A stretch of 6,597 bases of DNA. It comes from an uncultured Eubacteriaceae bacterium (GTDB lineage: Bacteria; Bacillota; Clostridia; Eubacteriales; Anaerofustaceae). The stretch lies in NCBI GenBank assembly GCA_947058225.1, contig CAMSGF010000046.1, positions 1-6,597 of the forward strand, read 5' to 3'. Position 1 is the first letter of the stretch. Each line of letters opens with the position of its first letter. Under the pieces are notes generated by a model. It saw nothing but the letters and a program-made list of their open reading frames with translations, did not search any database and was not told where the DNA came from. The translations under genes and the position numbers were made by a program. Of the stretch, positions 1 to 5,906 are shown in pieces.

Positions 1-61
1 TTCCTTTCTCTTTGATCTCTCCAATAATCTGCCTGAGCAATACGGATTTACCGCCCCTCCT
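1..61 (-). pseudogene. Remnant of a P-loop ATPase (Walker A region), broken and cut by the left edge
   Basis: Read on the minus strand from 61 down to 2, the frame gives RRGGKSVLLRQIIGEIKEKG. This looks like the Walker A motif (GGKS) and following helix of AAA-type ATPases of the kind often fused to DUF4143, where the usual form is G-x-R-R-x-G-K-S-V-L-L. A TAG stop at 62-64 sits directly before the two arginines, and no usable start is seen in this frame. Upstream on the same strand there is a TATAAT at 141-146, a GAGGA at 105-109 and an ATG at 95-97, but that ATG meets a stop after three codons. The simplest reading is a decayed gene whose 3' part lies beyond the window. A sequencing or assembly error near a contig end, or a chance match over 20 residues, cannot be excluded. 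The family assignment rests on pattern recognition only. Confidence 0.33.
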
Positions 62-82
62 CTACTTCCCTCCCATCCCACC
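51..82 (-). other. G-rich purine tract, possible G-quadruplex
   Basis: The minus strand here carries four runs of three or more G: GGG, GGG and GGG in close succession (loops of 2 and 1 nt), then a GGGG about 10 nt further on, with extra GG pairs between. This stands out strongly in otherwise AT-rich DNA. Folding into a quadruplex is inference, and the long last loop makes it uncertain. Confidence 0.35.
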
Positions 83-156
83 ATTTCAACAACACATGTC
101 CTATTCCTCAAAAATAAATTGATAAACTTTATTTTTAAGTATTATACAAAAAGAAA

Positions 157-190
157 ATAAAAAATACCGACATAAGTCGGTATTTTTTAT
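157..190 (-). terminator. Rho-independent terminator of recA, overlapping the stop codon
   Basis: Positions 157-171 pair perfectly with 176-190 around a 4-nt loop, giving a 15-bp stem whose core is ATACCGAC/GTCGGTAT. On the minus strand the stem is followed by a T-rich stretch, as expected of an intrinsic terminator. The recA stop codon (187-189) lies inside the distal part of the stem, so the outer A:T pairs are translated. Because A and T runs flank both sides, the element could also stop transcription from the left, protecting recA from antisense reading. Confidence 0.9.
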
Positions 191-1215
191 TCTTCATTAG
201 TTTCCGTTTCTTCTGTATTATCATTTTTTCTAAGTGTTAAATCAAGAACCTTTTCTTCTATTTCATCGCATACTTCAGGGTTTTCCATAAGAAATCTTTT
301 TGCATTATCTCGCCCCTGACCTATCTTATTTCCCTGATAGGAATACCACGCCCCTGCTTTGTTTACTATATCATACTGCACCGCCATATCTATAACATCG
401 CCTTCCCTTGAAATTCCTTTTCCGTACATAATATCAAATTCAGCGATTTTAAACGGTGGTGCAACCTTGTTTTTTACCACCTTGACTTTCGTTCTGTTTC
501 CGATTACTTCCTGTCCGCTTTTTAAAGCCTCAACCCTTCTTACTTCAAGCCTTATTGAAGAATAGAATTTAAGAGCTCTTCCTCCTGTTGTAACCTCCGG
601 ATTTCCAAACATAATGCCGACTTTTTCCCTAAGCTGATTTATAAAAATACACGTACAGTTTGTCTTGTTTATCGCTCCTGTTAATTTTCTTAGTGCCTGT
701 GACATAAGCCTTGCCTGAAGCCCAACGTGGCTATCGCCCATTTCACCTTCAATTTCCGCTCTTGGCACCAATGCTGCGACAGAGTCTATTACGATGACAT
801 CCACCGCCGCACTTCTTACAAGTGCCTCTGTTATCTCAAGTGCCTGCTCTCCCGTATCAGGCTGGGATACGATTAAATCATTTATATTAACACCGAGAGC
901 TTTTGCATATACAGGGTCAAGTGCATGTTCAGCATCGATAAAAGCAGCAGTTCCACCGCTTTTTTGTGCCTGTGCTATGATATGAAGTGCAACTGTCGTC
1001 TTTCCCGAAGATTCAGGTCCGTATATTTCCAAAATTCTTCCCTTTGGAACACCGCCGACTCCAAGGGCAAGGTCAAGAGAAATGGAAGAAGTAGATATCG
1101 TGTCCATCTTTTCTATAGGAGCATCCCCCAGTTTCATAACAGAGCCTTTTCCAAAATTTTTCTCAATACTTTTCAGTGCAAGGTCCAATGCTTTTTCTTT
1201 ATTATCCGAACTCAT
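187..1215 (-). CDS. recA: RecA recombinase
   Basis: RecA is the cytoplasmic ATP-dependent strand-exchange protein. It forms filaments on single-stranded DNA, drives homologous recombination and triggers LexA self-cleavage in the SOS response. The 342-residue length is normal. Visible elements are an N-terminal helix for subunit contact (about 1-33), Walker A GPESSGKT at 66-73, Walker B VIVIDS ending at D144/S145, DNA-binding loop L1 around [10 protein letters not shown] (156-165), loop L2 with NQLREKVG and TTGGRALKF (193-217), and an acidic C-terminal tail ending [12 protein letters not shown], which in RecA proteins moderates DNA binding. The ATG at 1215 has AAGGAG at 1224-1229, 8 nt upstream. 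The gene follows cinA by 65 nt, has its own promoter with a LexA-box-like operator, and ends in a strong hairpin. No key residue is missing and there is no intein. Confidence 0.99.
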   Translation of the reverse strand: MSSDNKEKALDLALKSIEKNFGKGSVMKLGDAPIEKMDTISTSSISLDLALGVGGVPKGRILEIYGPESSGKTTVALHIIAQAQKSGGTAAFIDAEHALDPVYAKALGVNINDLIVSQPDTGEQALEITEALVRSAAVDVIVIDSVAALVPRAEIEGEMGDSHVGLQARLMSQALRKLTGAINKTNCTCIFINQLREKVGIMFGNPEVTTGGRALKFYSSIRLEVRRVEALKSGQEVIGNRTKVKVVKNKVAPPFKIAEFDIMYGKGISREGDVIDMAVQYDIVNKAGAWYSYQGNKIGQGRDNAKRFLMENPEVCDEIEEKVLDLTLRKNDNTEETETNEE

Positions 1216-1240
1216 TTTTTTAACTCCTTAAAATATCTTT

Positions 1241-1254
1241 CAAACATTTGTTTG
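1241..1254 (-). promoter_or_regulatory. Probable LexA (SOS) box of recA
   Basis: The minus strand reads CAAACAAATGTTTG, an inverted repeat with arms CAAAC/GTTTG around AAAT; the symmetry extends one base further on each side (1240-1255). It matches the Gram-positive LexA/DinR consensus CGAACRNRYGTTYC at 12 of 14 positions. It lies over the predicted recA transcription start (about 1253), where a repressor would block RNA polymerase. Location and symmetry support the call; binding is inferred. Confidence 0.8.
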
Positions 1255-1259
1255 ATTTT

Positions 1260-1288
1260 ATTTTACAATAATTTTAATAATTAGTCAA
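1260..1288 (-). promoter_or_regulatory. recA promoter, sigma-A type
   Basis: On the minus strand TTGACT (1288-1283) is separated by exactly 17 nt from TAAAAT (1265-1260), a near-consensus housekeeping promoter. The -35 box overlaps the last codons and the stop of cinA. Transcription would begin near 1253, inside the LexA-box-like palindrome, giving a leader of about 38 nt that contains the AAGGAG site. Confidence 0.8.
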
Positions 1289-2534
1289 TATTTTCTTGAA
1301 TAATCTTTCTGAGTCTGTCCATTGCATAATATGCACTTCTTGTTTGGACTCTCTTTCTGACACCTGTAATGTTTCGTTTTTCAGTCGTGATTTTTCCTTT
1401 GTAATAATATCCCATATATACAGTTCCCACAGGCTTTTCATCGCTTCCTCCGTCAGGACCTGCAACTCCGCTTATGGATATTGCACAGTCGGTATCATAA
1501 AGCATAGCAACGCCTCTTGCCATTTCCTCAACACACTCACTGCTTACTGCCCCATGCTTTTCTAAGGTTTCTTTTCTTACATTTAAAACCCTTTCCTTTA
1601 TTTCATTTGAATAGGAAACGACCCCGCCTTTATAAAAGCTGCTGACACCGCTTAACTCGGTTATAAGTGAAGATAACAACCCTCCCGTACAGGACTCTGC
1701 AACGGCTAAAGTTAAATTATTTTCTTTCATCATATTTGTTAACATCTCAGGCAGCGTTTCACCTTCCAATGAATAGATGTATTCACTGAAATTATCCATT
1801 ATAATTTTATCTACTTTTTTTAAGTTTTCCTCTGCTTTTTCAATATTATCAGCGTTTGATACGGCCTTTAATTTTACTCCGCTTTCATTGAAATACGTAT
1901 TTACGCTTATGCCCTTAATATCGGGAAGAAGTTTTCTTAAATCATATTCAATGGCAGACTCTCCAATTCCCGTCGTCATATAATCTTTGTAACAAAATAC
2001 CTTGTTTATCTTCTTTAAAAGATATTTTTTTATATGAACGTTGTACATATTTTTCATCTCTCTTGGAGGTCCGGGCACCATAAAGACAGTTATGTTTTTA
2101 CCATCTATTTTCTTTTCCATCAATGCACCCGGTGCTGTTCCAAGTTTGTTTTCCAAAATTATGGAGCCTTTTGGAAAGTACGTTTGGGTATAATTGTTCG
2201 GGGTTAGTTTGTTCTTTGAATGTTCAAAATATTTTTCAAGCATTTTAACCGCTTCTTCACTTTGCTCCAAAGGAGAGTCTGTCAGCTTAGCTAATGCCTG
2301 TTTTGTCATATCGTCTTTTGTCGGTCCAAGCCCCCCTGTTGTTATAACCAAATCGGAAATTTTAACCGCCTCATTAAAAGCGTGTTCCAAAAACACTTCA
2401 TTGTCACTTACCACAATATGTTTTATAACCTCTACCCCAATTTGTGTCAGCTTCTTTGCCAAAAATGTCGCATTTGAATTTAATGTATCCCCGCAAAGAA
2501 CCTCATCACCTATACAGATAATAGTCGCTTTCAT
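1281..2534 (-). CDS. cinA: CinA family protein (COG1058-type domain plus NMN deamidase-like domain)
   Basis: This is a two-domain CinA protein of 417 residues, a normal length. The N-terminal MoaB/MogA-like domain (about 1-170) shows ICIGDEVL, TTGGLGPTKDD (65-75) and MVPGPPREM (152-160); in studied homologues it hydrolyses ADP-ribose-type pyrophosphates. The C-terminal PncC-like domain (about 258-415) shows AESCTGG (279-285), KGGVVSYSN and ISGVAGPDGG; it deamidates nicotinamide mononucleotide in pyridine nucleotide salvage. The start at 2534 is chosen over an in-frame ATG at 2558 because AAGGAG sits correctly before it and because the IGDEV motif then falls at the usual distance from the N-terminus. 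The upstream ATG would lie only about 3 nt from the predicted transcript start. It precedes recA by 65 nt with no terminator; cinA-recA adjacency is known in streptococci and other Firmicutes. Both domains look intact. Confidence 0.95.
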   Translation of the reverse strand: MKATIICIGDEVLCGDTLNSNATFLAKKLTQIGVEVIKHIVVSDNEVFLEHAFNEAVKISDLVITTGGLGPTKDDMTKQALAKLTDSPLEQSEEAVKMLEKYFEHSKNKLTPNNYTQTYFPKGSIILENKLGTAPGALMEKKIDGKNITVFMVPGPPREMKNMYNVHIKKYLLKKINKVFCYKDYMTTGIGESAIEYDLRKLLPDIKGISVNTYFNESGVKLKAVSNADNIEKAEENLKKVDKIIMDNFSEYIYSLEGETLPEMLTNMMKENNLTLAVAESCTGGLLSSLITELSGVSSFYKGGVVSYSNEIKERVLNVRKETLEKHGAVSSECVEEMARGVAMLYDTDCAISISGVAGPDGGSDEKPVGTVYMGYYYKGKITTEKRNITGVRKRVQTRSAYYAMDRLRKIIQENID

Positions 2535-2540
2535 TATATT

Positions 2541-2547
2541 TCTCCTT
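2541..2547 (-). promoter_or_regulatory. Ribosome binding site that decides the cinA start
   Basis: The minus strand reads AAGGAGA here, six nucleotides before the ATG at 2534-2532. The alternative ATG eight codons upstream (2558) has no purine-rich site before it, and the AAGGAG would then be inside the coding region. This supports the shorter 417-residue product. Confidence 0.85.
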
Positions 2548-2567
2548 TTCTTTTTCATATTAGATTT

Positions 2568-2596
2568 ATTATAAAAAAAACGTATTATTTATTCAA
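2568..2596 (-). promoter_or_regulatory. cinA promoter, sigma-A type
   Basis: On the minus strand TTGAAT (2596-2591) lies 17 nt from a perfect TATAAT (2573-2568). The predicted start is near 2561, leaving a leader of about 27 nt before the cinA ATG. No LexA-box-like palindrome is seen at this promoter, so SOS control appears to enter only at the downstream recA promoter. Confidence 0.75.
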
Positions 2597-2610
2597 GAAA
2601 AAGTACGTAT

Positions 2611-2640
2611 TTGACAAATTATTTATATTTTTGTTAAACT
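2611..2640 (+). promoter_or_regulatory. Candidate distal promoter of the rightward operon
   Basis: A perfect TTGACA (2611-2616) is followed after 18 nt by TAAACT (2635-2640), or after 17 nt by TTAAAC. The -35 is ideal but the -10 is weak. It is back-to-back with the cinA promoter, with only 14 bp between the two -35 boxes, so the two could compete or share a regulator. Transcripts would carry a leader of about 80 nt. Confidence 0.45.
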
Positions 2641-2668
2641 ATACCTTTAAATAGCGAATTACAAAAAT

Positions 2669-2700
2669 ATAGTATTGCCTTTTAAAGTGTGATATACTAT
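2669..2700. repeat. Inverted repeat spanning the proximal promoter
   Basis: ATAGTAT at 2669-2675 is the exact inverse complement of ATACTAT at 2694-2700, with 18 nt between the arms. The left arm overlaps the -35 region and the right arm overlaps the -10 of the proximal promoter, the layout of a dimer operator with about two helical turns between half-sites. In AT-rich DNA a 7-bp repeat can arise by chance. Confidence 0.3.
2690..2698 (+). promoter_or_regulatory. Candidate proximal promoter of the rightward operon (extended -10)
   Basis: TGATATACT at 2690-2698 is an extended -10 element (TGn followed by TATACT). The -35 region 17 nt upstream (2670-2675, TAGTAT) is poor, as is usual for extended -10 promoters. 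Transcription would start near 2705, about 24 nt before the ATG at 2729 and before the AGGAG at 2718-2722. Confidence 0.5.
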
Positions 2701-2728
2701 TAAAAATAATACATTTTAGGAGAAGAAA

Positions 2729-3844
2729 ATGTCTAAAGTAGCATTAATACGCTGTGAAAATTATAAAGATGTCTACACTGCCATAAAAAGGGGAATAGAC
2801 CTTATAGGCGGAATAGAAAAATTTGTGAAGAAAGAGGATAATATTCTTTTAAAACCAAATTTCCTTCGTGCAAAAGAAGAAAAATATGCGGTTACAACTA
2901 ATTCAAATGTATTTTATGCGGTTGGAAAGATTCTAAGGGATAAAGGATATGAGAATATATCATACGGAGATTCTCCCGGAACAGGTTCAGCGTTAAATGT
3001 ATCAAAGGTATGCGGGATAGATGAAAAAGCGAGAGAATTAAATATCCCTTTAAAAGATTTTTCAAAAAGTAAAAGTGTTTTTATAAAAGAAAATTCCTTT
3101 GCAAAAGAATTTCAAATGGCAAAACCTGTCCTTGAATGTGACAGCATTATAAATCTTCCTAAAATGAAAACCCATCAGCTTGCGAGAATAACGGGAGCTA
3201 CAAAAAATTTACTCGGTTGTATCAGTGGATTTAACAAAGGACTTTGCCACGTTAAGTATCCAAACAGCGTTGAGTTTAGTAAAATGTTAGTGGACCTAAT
3301 GCTAACTTTAAAACCAAAGCTTCATATATTGGATGGAGTTGTTGCGATGGAGGGTAATGGCCCCGGAAGCGGCACTCCTAAAAAGATGAATGTAATAATA
3401 ATATCCGATGACCCTATCGCAGTAGATTATTGCTTTGCAAAGATAGTAGACTTAAACCCCGATTATGTCAATGTCATAAAATATGCTAAGGAAATAGGGA
3501 TTTTTAATGAAGATGAACTTGAGATAGTCGGAGATGATATAGATAGCTTTATAGATAAAGACTTTGACGTTGAAAGGCAAAAGGATAAAAAAGAGAAGTG
3601 GACTTCTGTAAAGGTCTTTAAGCCATTTGTTATGAAAAAACCTTATATAAAGCAGAAAAAATGTATAAAATGCAAGAAATGTATTGAAGCCTGTCCTGTT
3701 CCTACAAAGGCGATAACTTTTGTAAAGAATAGAATTTCCTATAATTATAATAAATGTATTAGGTGTTATTGCTGTCAGGAGATGTGTCCTAAAGGGGCAA
3801 TAGCTGTAAAAACTCCGATAATAAGTAAATTTTTATCTAAGTAG
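2729..3844 (+). CDS. DUF362 protein with C-terminal 2x[4Fe-4S] ferredoxin domain
   Basis: This 371-residue protein has no defined reaction. The N-terminal DUF362 region (about 35-240) shows LKPNF (41-45), GDSPG (80-84), INLPKMKTH (141-149), TGATKNLLG (155-163) and LDGVVAMEGNGPGSG (201-215), all typical of that family. The C-terminal ferredoxin-like domain has two full cluster motifs, CxxCxxCxxxCP at C312/C315/C318/C322 and at C343/C346/C349/C353, with an extra Cys at 348. It should bind two [4Fe-4S] clusters and act in electron transfer or redox sensing in the cytoplasm; there is no signal peptide or membrane segment. Such DUF362-ferredoxin fusions are common in anaerobes. AGGAG at 2718-2722 supports the start. 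It is the first gene of a probable four-gene operon and ends 9 nt before the LCP gene. Its neighbours do not reveal a partner. Confidence 0.92.
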   Translation: MSKVALIRCENYKDVYTAIKRGIDLIGGIEKFVKKEDNILLKPNFLRAKEEKYAVTTNSNVFYAVGKILRDKGYENISYGDSPGTGSALNVSKVCGIDEKARELNIPLKDFSKSKSVFIKENSFAKEFQMAKPVLECDSIINLPKMKTHQLARITGATKNLLGCISGFNKGLCHVKYPNSVEFSKMLVDLMLTLKPKLHILDGVVAMEGNGPGSGTPKKMNVIIISDDPIAVDYCFAKIVDLNPDYVNVIKYAKEIGIFNEDELEIVGDDIDSFIDKDFDVERQKDKKEKWTSVKVFKPFVMKKPYIKQKKCIKCKKCIEACPVPTKAITFVKNRISYNYNKCIRCYCCQEMCPKGAIAVKTPIISKFLSK

Positions 3845-3853
3845 GTTTAAAAT

Positions 3854-5107
3854 ATGAGGAAAAAGAAAGTAAAAAAAATCAGAATCAGAACGGCCGATAA
3901 CAGAATTGCAACAATAGACGAAGATGAAGCAAAACAGGCCCTAAGAGAGATTAGAAAACAAGAACAAAAACGAAAGGGCAAACCGCCTAAGCCTCCAAAA
4001 CAAAAGAAAAGAAAAAAGAAAAAAAGTTTTGGCAAGAAATTTGCAAAATTTTTAGCTTTTTGCCTTATTGTTATGACGGTGTTTGCGTGCTTTGTTTATA
4101 TGCAATATACGGATATATTTTCTGATATGAATACTGTCGATTTTCCAAGAAGTAAAAAGACACTTGGTATCAGCTCAAATGCGGCAAAGATGGATAGAAA
4201 TGTTGTCAATATAGCACTGTTTGGAACAGATTCGAGAGGGGAAGAGCAGTGCAGGACGGATACGATAATGATATGTTCCTTAAATATGAAGACGGGAGAT
4301 ATTAATTTAACTTCTATTTTAAGGGATAGCCTGTTAAGGCTTGACAAAGACGATAATATGAGCTATGAAAAAGTCAATGCAGCGTATTTTAACGGTGGCG
4401 CTGAACAGGCTGTAAGAGTTATAAATGAGAACTTTGATATGAATATAAAAAACTTTATGCTTGTAGATTTTTCTGCCATTGCAGATTTAGTTGATGCGAT
4501 AGGAGGGGTTACGGTTACGGTTGAGGAAAGTGAATTAAGTGATTTAAACTATATAATAGAGCATACGAACAAGGTCGTTAAAAAGGGGGAAGATTCTCCT
4601 CTTGTTGAGGCAGGGAAACAAAAGTTAGACGGGAAGCAAGCCCTTTCTTATTGCAGGATAAGGCATAATAACAACGGTGATTTTGACAGGACCGCAAGGC
4701 AAAGACTTGTTATTAAAAAAATATTTAATAAGGTTAAAAAACAAAAAAGCTATCCTAAATTTAAAAAGGCGATAAAGTCAGTTCTTCCTTATATAACAAC
4801 GAGCATGGACAGCAATGATTTTATACCTATTTTGATAACGTATTTCAGGTGTGAGAAAGGACCTAAGTCACACGCACTTACAAAAAGCGAATATGCAAGG
4901 CTTGGAATGTTCAACGGAGGAAGCTGTGTCTTATTTGATACACAGGCGAGTGCAACTCAGGATTTACACGATATAATTTATAAGACAAATGGTAACTATG
5001 TATTAAGTGACACTGCTCAAATGCTAAGTGATGCGATGCAGGAAAAAATTGCAGGAGTTACGATGTATACAGTTCAAGACGATAACGTGGAAAAGAAAGG
5101 AAACTAA
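3854..5107 (+). CDS. LytR-CpsA-Psr (LCP) family wall-polymer transferase
   Basis: LCP enzymes sit in the cytoplasmic membrane and transfer teichoic acid, capsule or other glycopolymers from a polyprenyl-phosphate carrier to peptidoglycan. This 417-residue protein has a very basic cytoplasmic tail (1-63, including [15 protein letters not shown]), one membrane segment (about 64-85) and an extracellular LCP domain (about 115-295). Motifs include [10 protein letters not shown] (119-128), RTDTIMI (134-140), SILRDSL (154-160), [10 protein letters not shown] (173-182) and [13 protein letters not shown] (268-284); these carry the Arg and Asp residues that bind the pyrophosphate of the lipid carrier and Mg2+. 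A C-terminal extension of about 120 residues follows. The ATG lies 9 nt after the previous stop with only a weak TAGG upstream, suggesting translational coupling. Which polymer it handles cannot be told, because no glycosyltransferase genes are nearby. Confidence 0.93.
   Translation: MRKKKVKKIRIRTADNRIATIDEDEAKQALREIRKQEQKRKGKPPKPPKQKKRKKKKSFGKKFAKFLAFCLIVMTVFACFVYMQYTDIFSDMNTVDFPRSKKTLGISSNAAKMDRNVVNIALFGTDSRGEEQCRTDTIMICSLNMKTGDINLTSILRDSLLRLDKDDNMSYEKVNAAYFNGGAEQAVRVINENFDMNIKNFMLVDFSAIADLVDAIGGVTVTVEESELSDLNYIIEHTNKVVKKGEDSPLVEAGKQKLDGKQALSYCRIRHNNNGDFDRTARQRLVIKKIFNKVKKQKSYPKFKKAIKSVLPYITTSMDSNDFIPILITYFRCEKGPKSHALTKSEYARLGMFNGGSCVLFDTQASATQDLHDIIYKTNGNYVLSDTAQMLSDAMQEKIAGVTMYTVQDDNVEKKGN
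5096..5100 (+). promoter_or_regulatory. Ribosome binding site that decides the thyX start
   Basis: AAAGG lies inside the last codons of the LCP gene, 8 nt before the ATG at 5109. The LCP stop (TAA, 5105-5107) and the thyX ATG are separated by one nucleotide, so ribosomes may pass directly from one gene to the next. The in-frame ATG at 5028 would add 27 residues that overlap the LCP gene and match no ThyX feature. Confidence 0.75.
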
Positions 5108-5108
5108 T

Positions 5109-5882
5109 ATGGAACAAAATTTAAAAGTAATGCTTATATCTCATACTCCAAACCCCCTTAAAACAGTTGCTATGGCGGCGAAATTATGTTATTCAAAAGT
5201 GGGGATAGATAAGATAAATGAAAATATGAGCGATGAAGATGCAAAAAAGTTTATGGAAATGCTTTTAAACTATGGTCATCTTTCTCCGCTTGAACACGCA
5301 TCATTTACCTTTGGAATTGAGGGGGTGAGCAGAACGCTCACCCATCAGCTTGTGCGTCATAGAATCGCAAGCTACTCCCAACAATCACAACGCTATGTCA
5401 GTGAAAAGCAGTTTGAATATATTATTCCGCCAAAAATAAAAGAGGATAAAGAAGCGTTGGATGCCTTTACTAAAACTATGAGTGATATTCAGTCCTCTTA
5501 TGATAATATAAGGGATATTTTAACAAAGAACCATACGAAAAGGCTTATGGAAGAAGAGGGGCTTGATGAAAAAAGTGCGAGGAGCAAGGCGTTAAAGCTT
5601 GCAAATGAGGATGCGAGGTTTGTTCTTCCGGGAGCCTGTGAAAGCAAGATTATAGTTACGATGAATGTCAGGGAATTAAAGCATTTCTTTACCCTTAGAA
5701 CCTGTACGAGAGCGCAGTGGGAAATAAGGGAAATGGCGACTGAAATGTTAAAGCTTGCAAAAGAAGTAAGCCCTGTTCTTTTTAAAGATGCAGGGCCCGG
5801 ATGTGTCAGAGGAAAATGCACCGAAGGGAAAATGACCTGTGGAAAGGCAGATGAAATAAGAGAAAAATTCAAAAACCTATAA
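5109..5882 (+). CDS. thyX: FAD-dependent thymidylate synthase ThyX
   Basis: ThyX makes dTMP from dUMP using methylene-tetrahydrofolate as carbon donor and FAD/NAD(P)H as reductant, and releases tetrahydrofolate directly; it is a cytoplasmic tetramer unrelated to ThyA. The 257-residue protein has [13 protein letters not shown] (56-68), the signature [13 protein letters not shown] (83-95; pattern RHRxxSxxxxSxR) that binds FAD and dUMP, and [12 protein letters not shown] (196-207) in the substrate-binding region. A Cys-rich tail [18 protein letters not shown] (C232, C237, C244) resembles the tail of clostridial ThyX proteins and might bind a metal, which is inference. The chosen start gives the usual family length. 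It follows the LCP gene by 1 nt and precedes the rRNA methyltransferase gene by 24 nt, a thyX-rlmB order I recall from other clostridia. Whether the genome also has thyA cannot be seen. Confidence 0.97.
   Translation: MEQNLKVMLISHTPNPLKTVAMAAKLCYSKVGIDKINENMSDEDAKKFMEMLLNYGHLSPLEHASFTFGIEGVSRTLTHQLVRHRIASYSQQSQRYVSEKQFEYIIPPKIKEDKEALDAFTKTMSDIQSSYDNIRDILTKNHTKRLMEEEGLDEKSARSKALKLANEDARFVLPGACESKIIVTMNVRELKHFFTLRTCTRAQWEIREMATEMLKLAKEVSPVLFKDAGPGCVRGKCTEGKMTCGKADEIREKFKNL
5323..5343 (+). other. Perfect 8-bp GC-rich hairpin inside thyX
   Basis: GGGTGAGC (5323-5330) pairs exactly with GCTCACCC (5336-5343) around the 5-nt loop AGAAC. No T-run follows, so it is not a terminator. It falls on codons for GVSRTLTH, just before the RHR signature. 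It may be a by-product of conserved codons or a real mRNA structure; the sequence alone does not decide. Confidence 0.45.
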
Positions 5883-5906
5883 GGCTACATAAATTTAAGG
5901 AGAAAT

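Noticed and set aside
1..85. Second open minus-strand frame starting MVGWEGSRGG at 85 and running off the left edge
   Set aside because: It overlaps the Walker-A-like frame, has no ribosome site, and its odd Gly/Arg/Ser content reflects the G-rich tract.
119..148. Plus-strand TTGATA-N18-TATACA resembling a promoter
   Set aside because: It would fire straight into the terminator at 157-190 and antisense into recA; AT-rich spacers yield such matches by chance.
925..1284. 119-codon open frame on the plus strand across the recA 5' region
   Set aside because: It is antisense to recA, has no ribosome site or recognisable domain, and disappears as a candidate once recA is called.
1274..1465. Short minus-strand frame of 63 codons overlapping the end of cinA
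   Set aside because: Out of frame with cinA, which is intact to its stop; no ribosome site precedes it.
2194..2574. 126-codon open frame on the plus strand over the cinA 5' region
   Set aside because: Antisense to the conserved CinA N-terminal domain; its hydrophobic look comes from the reverse complement of cinA codons.
2535..2728. Possible riboswitch or attenuator in the divergent region
   Set aside because: Only weak AT palindromes are visible, with no stable stem followed by a T-run and no recognisable aptamer motif.
5498..5872. 124-codon open frame on the minus strand within thyX
   Set aside because: Antisense shadow of a clear thyX gene, with no start signal or family resemblance.
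2729..5882. A defence or mobile system in the DUF362-LCP-thyX block
   Set aside because: ThyX can be phage-borne, but here codon style matches its neighbours, spacing is operon-like, and no integrase, repeats or phage genes are present.
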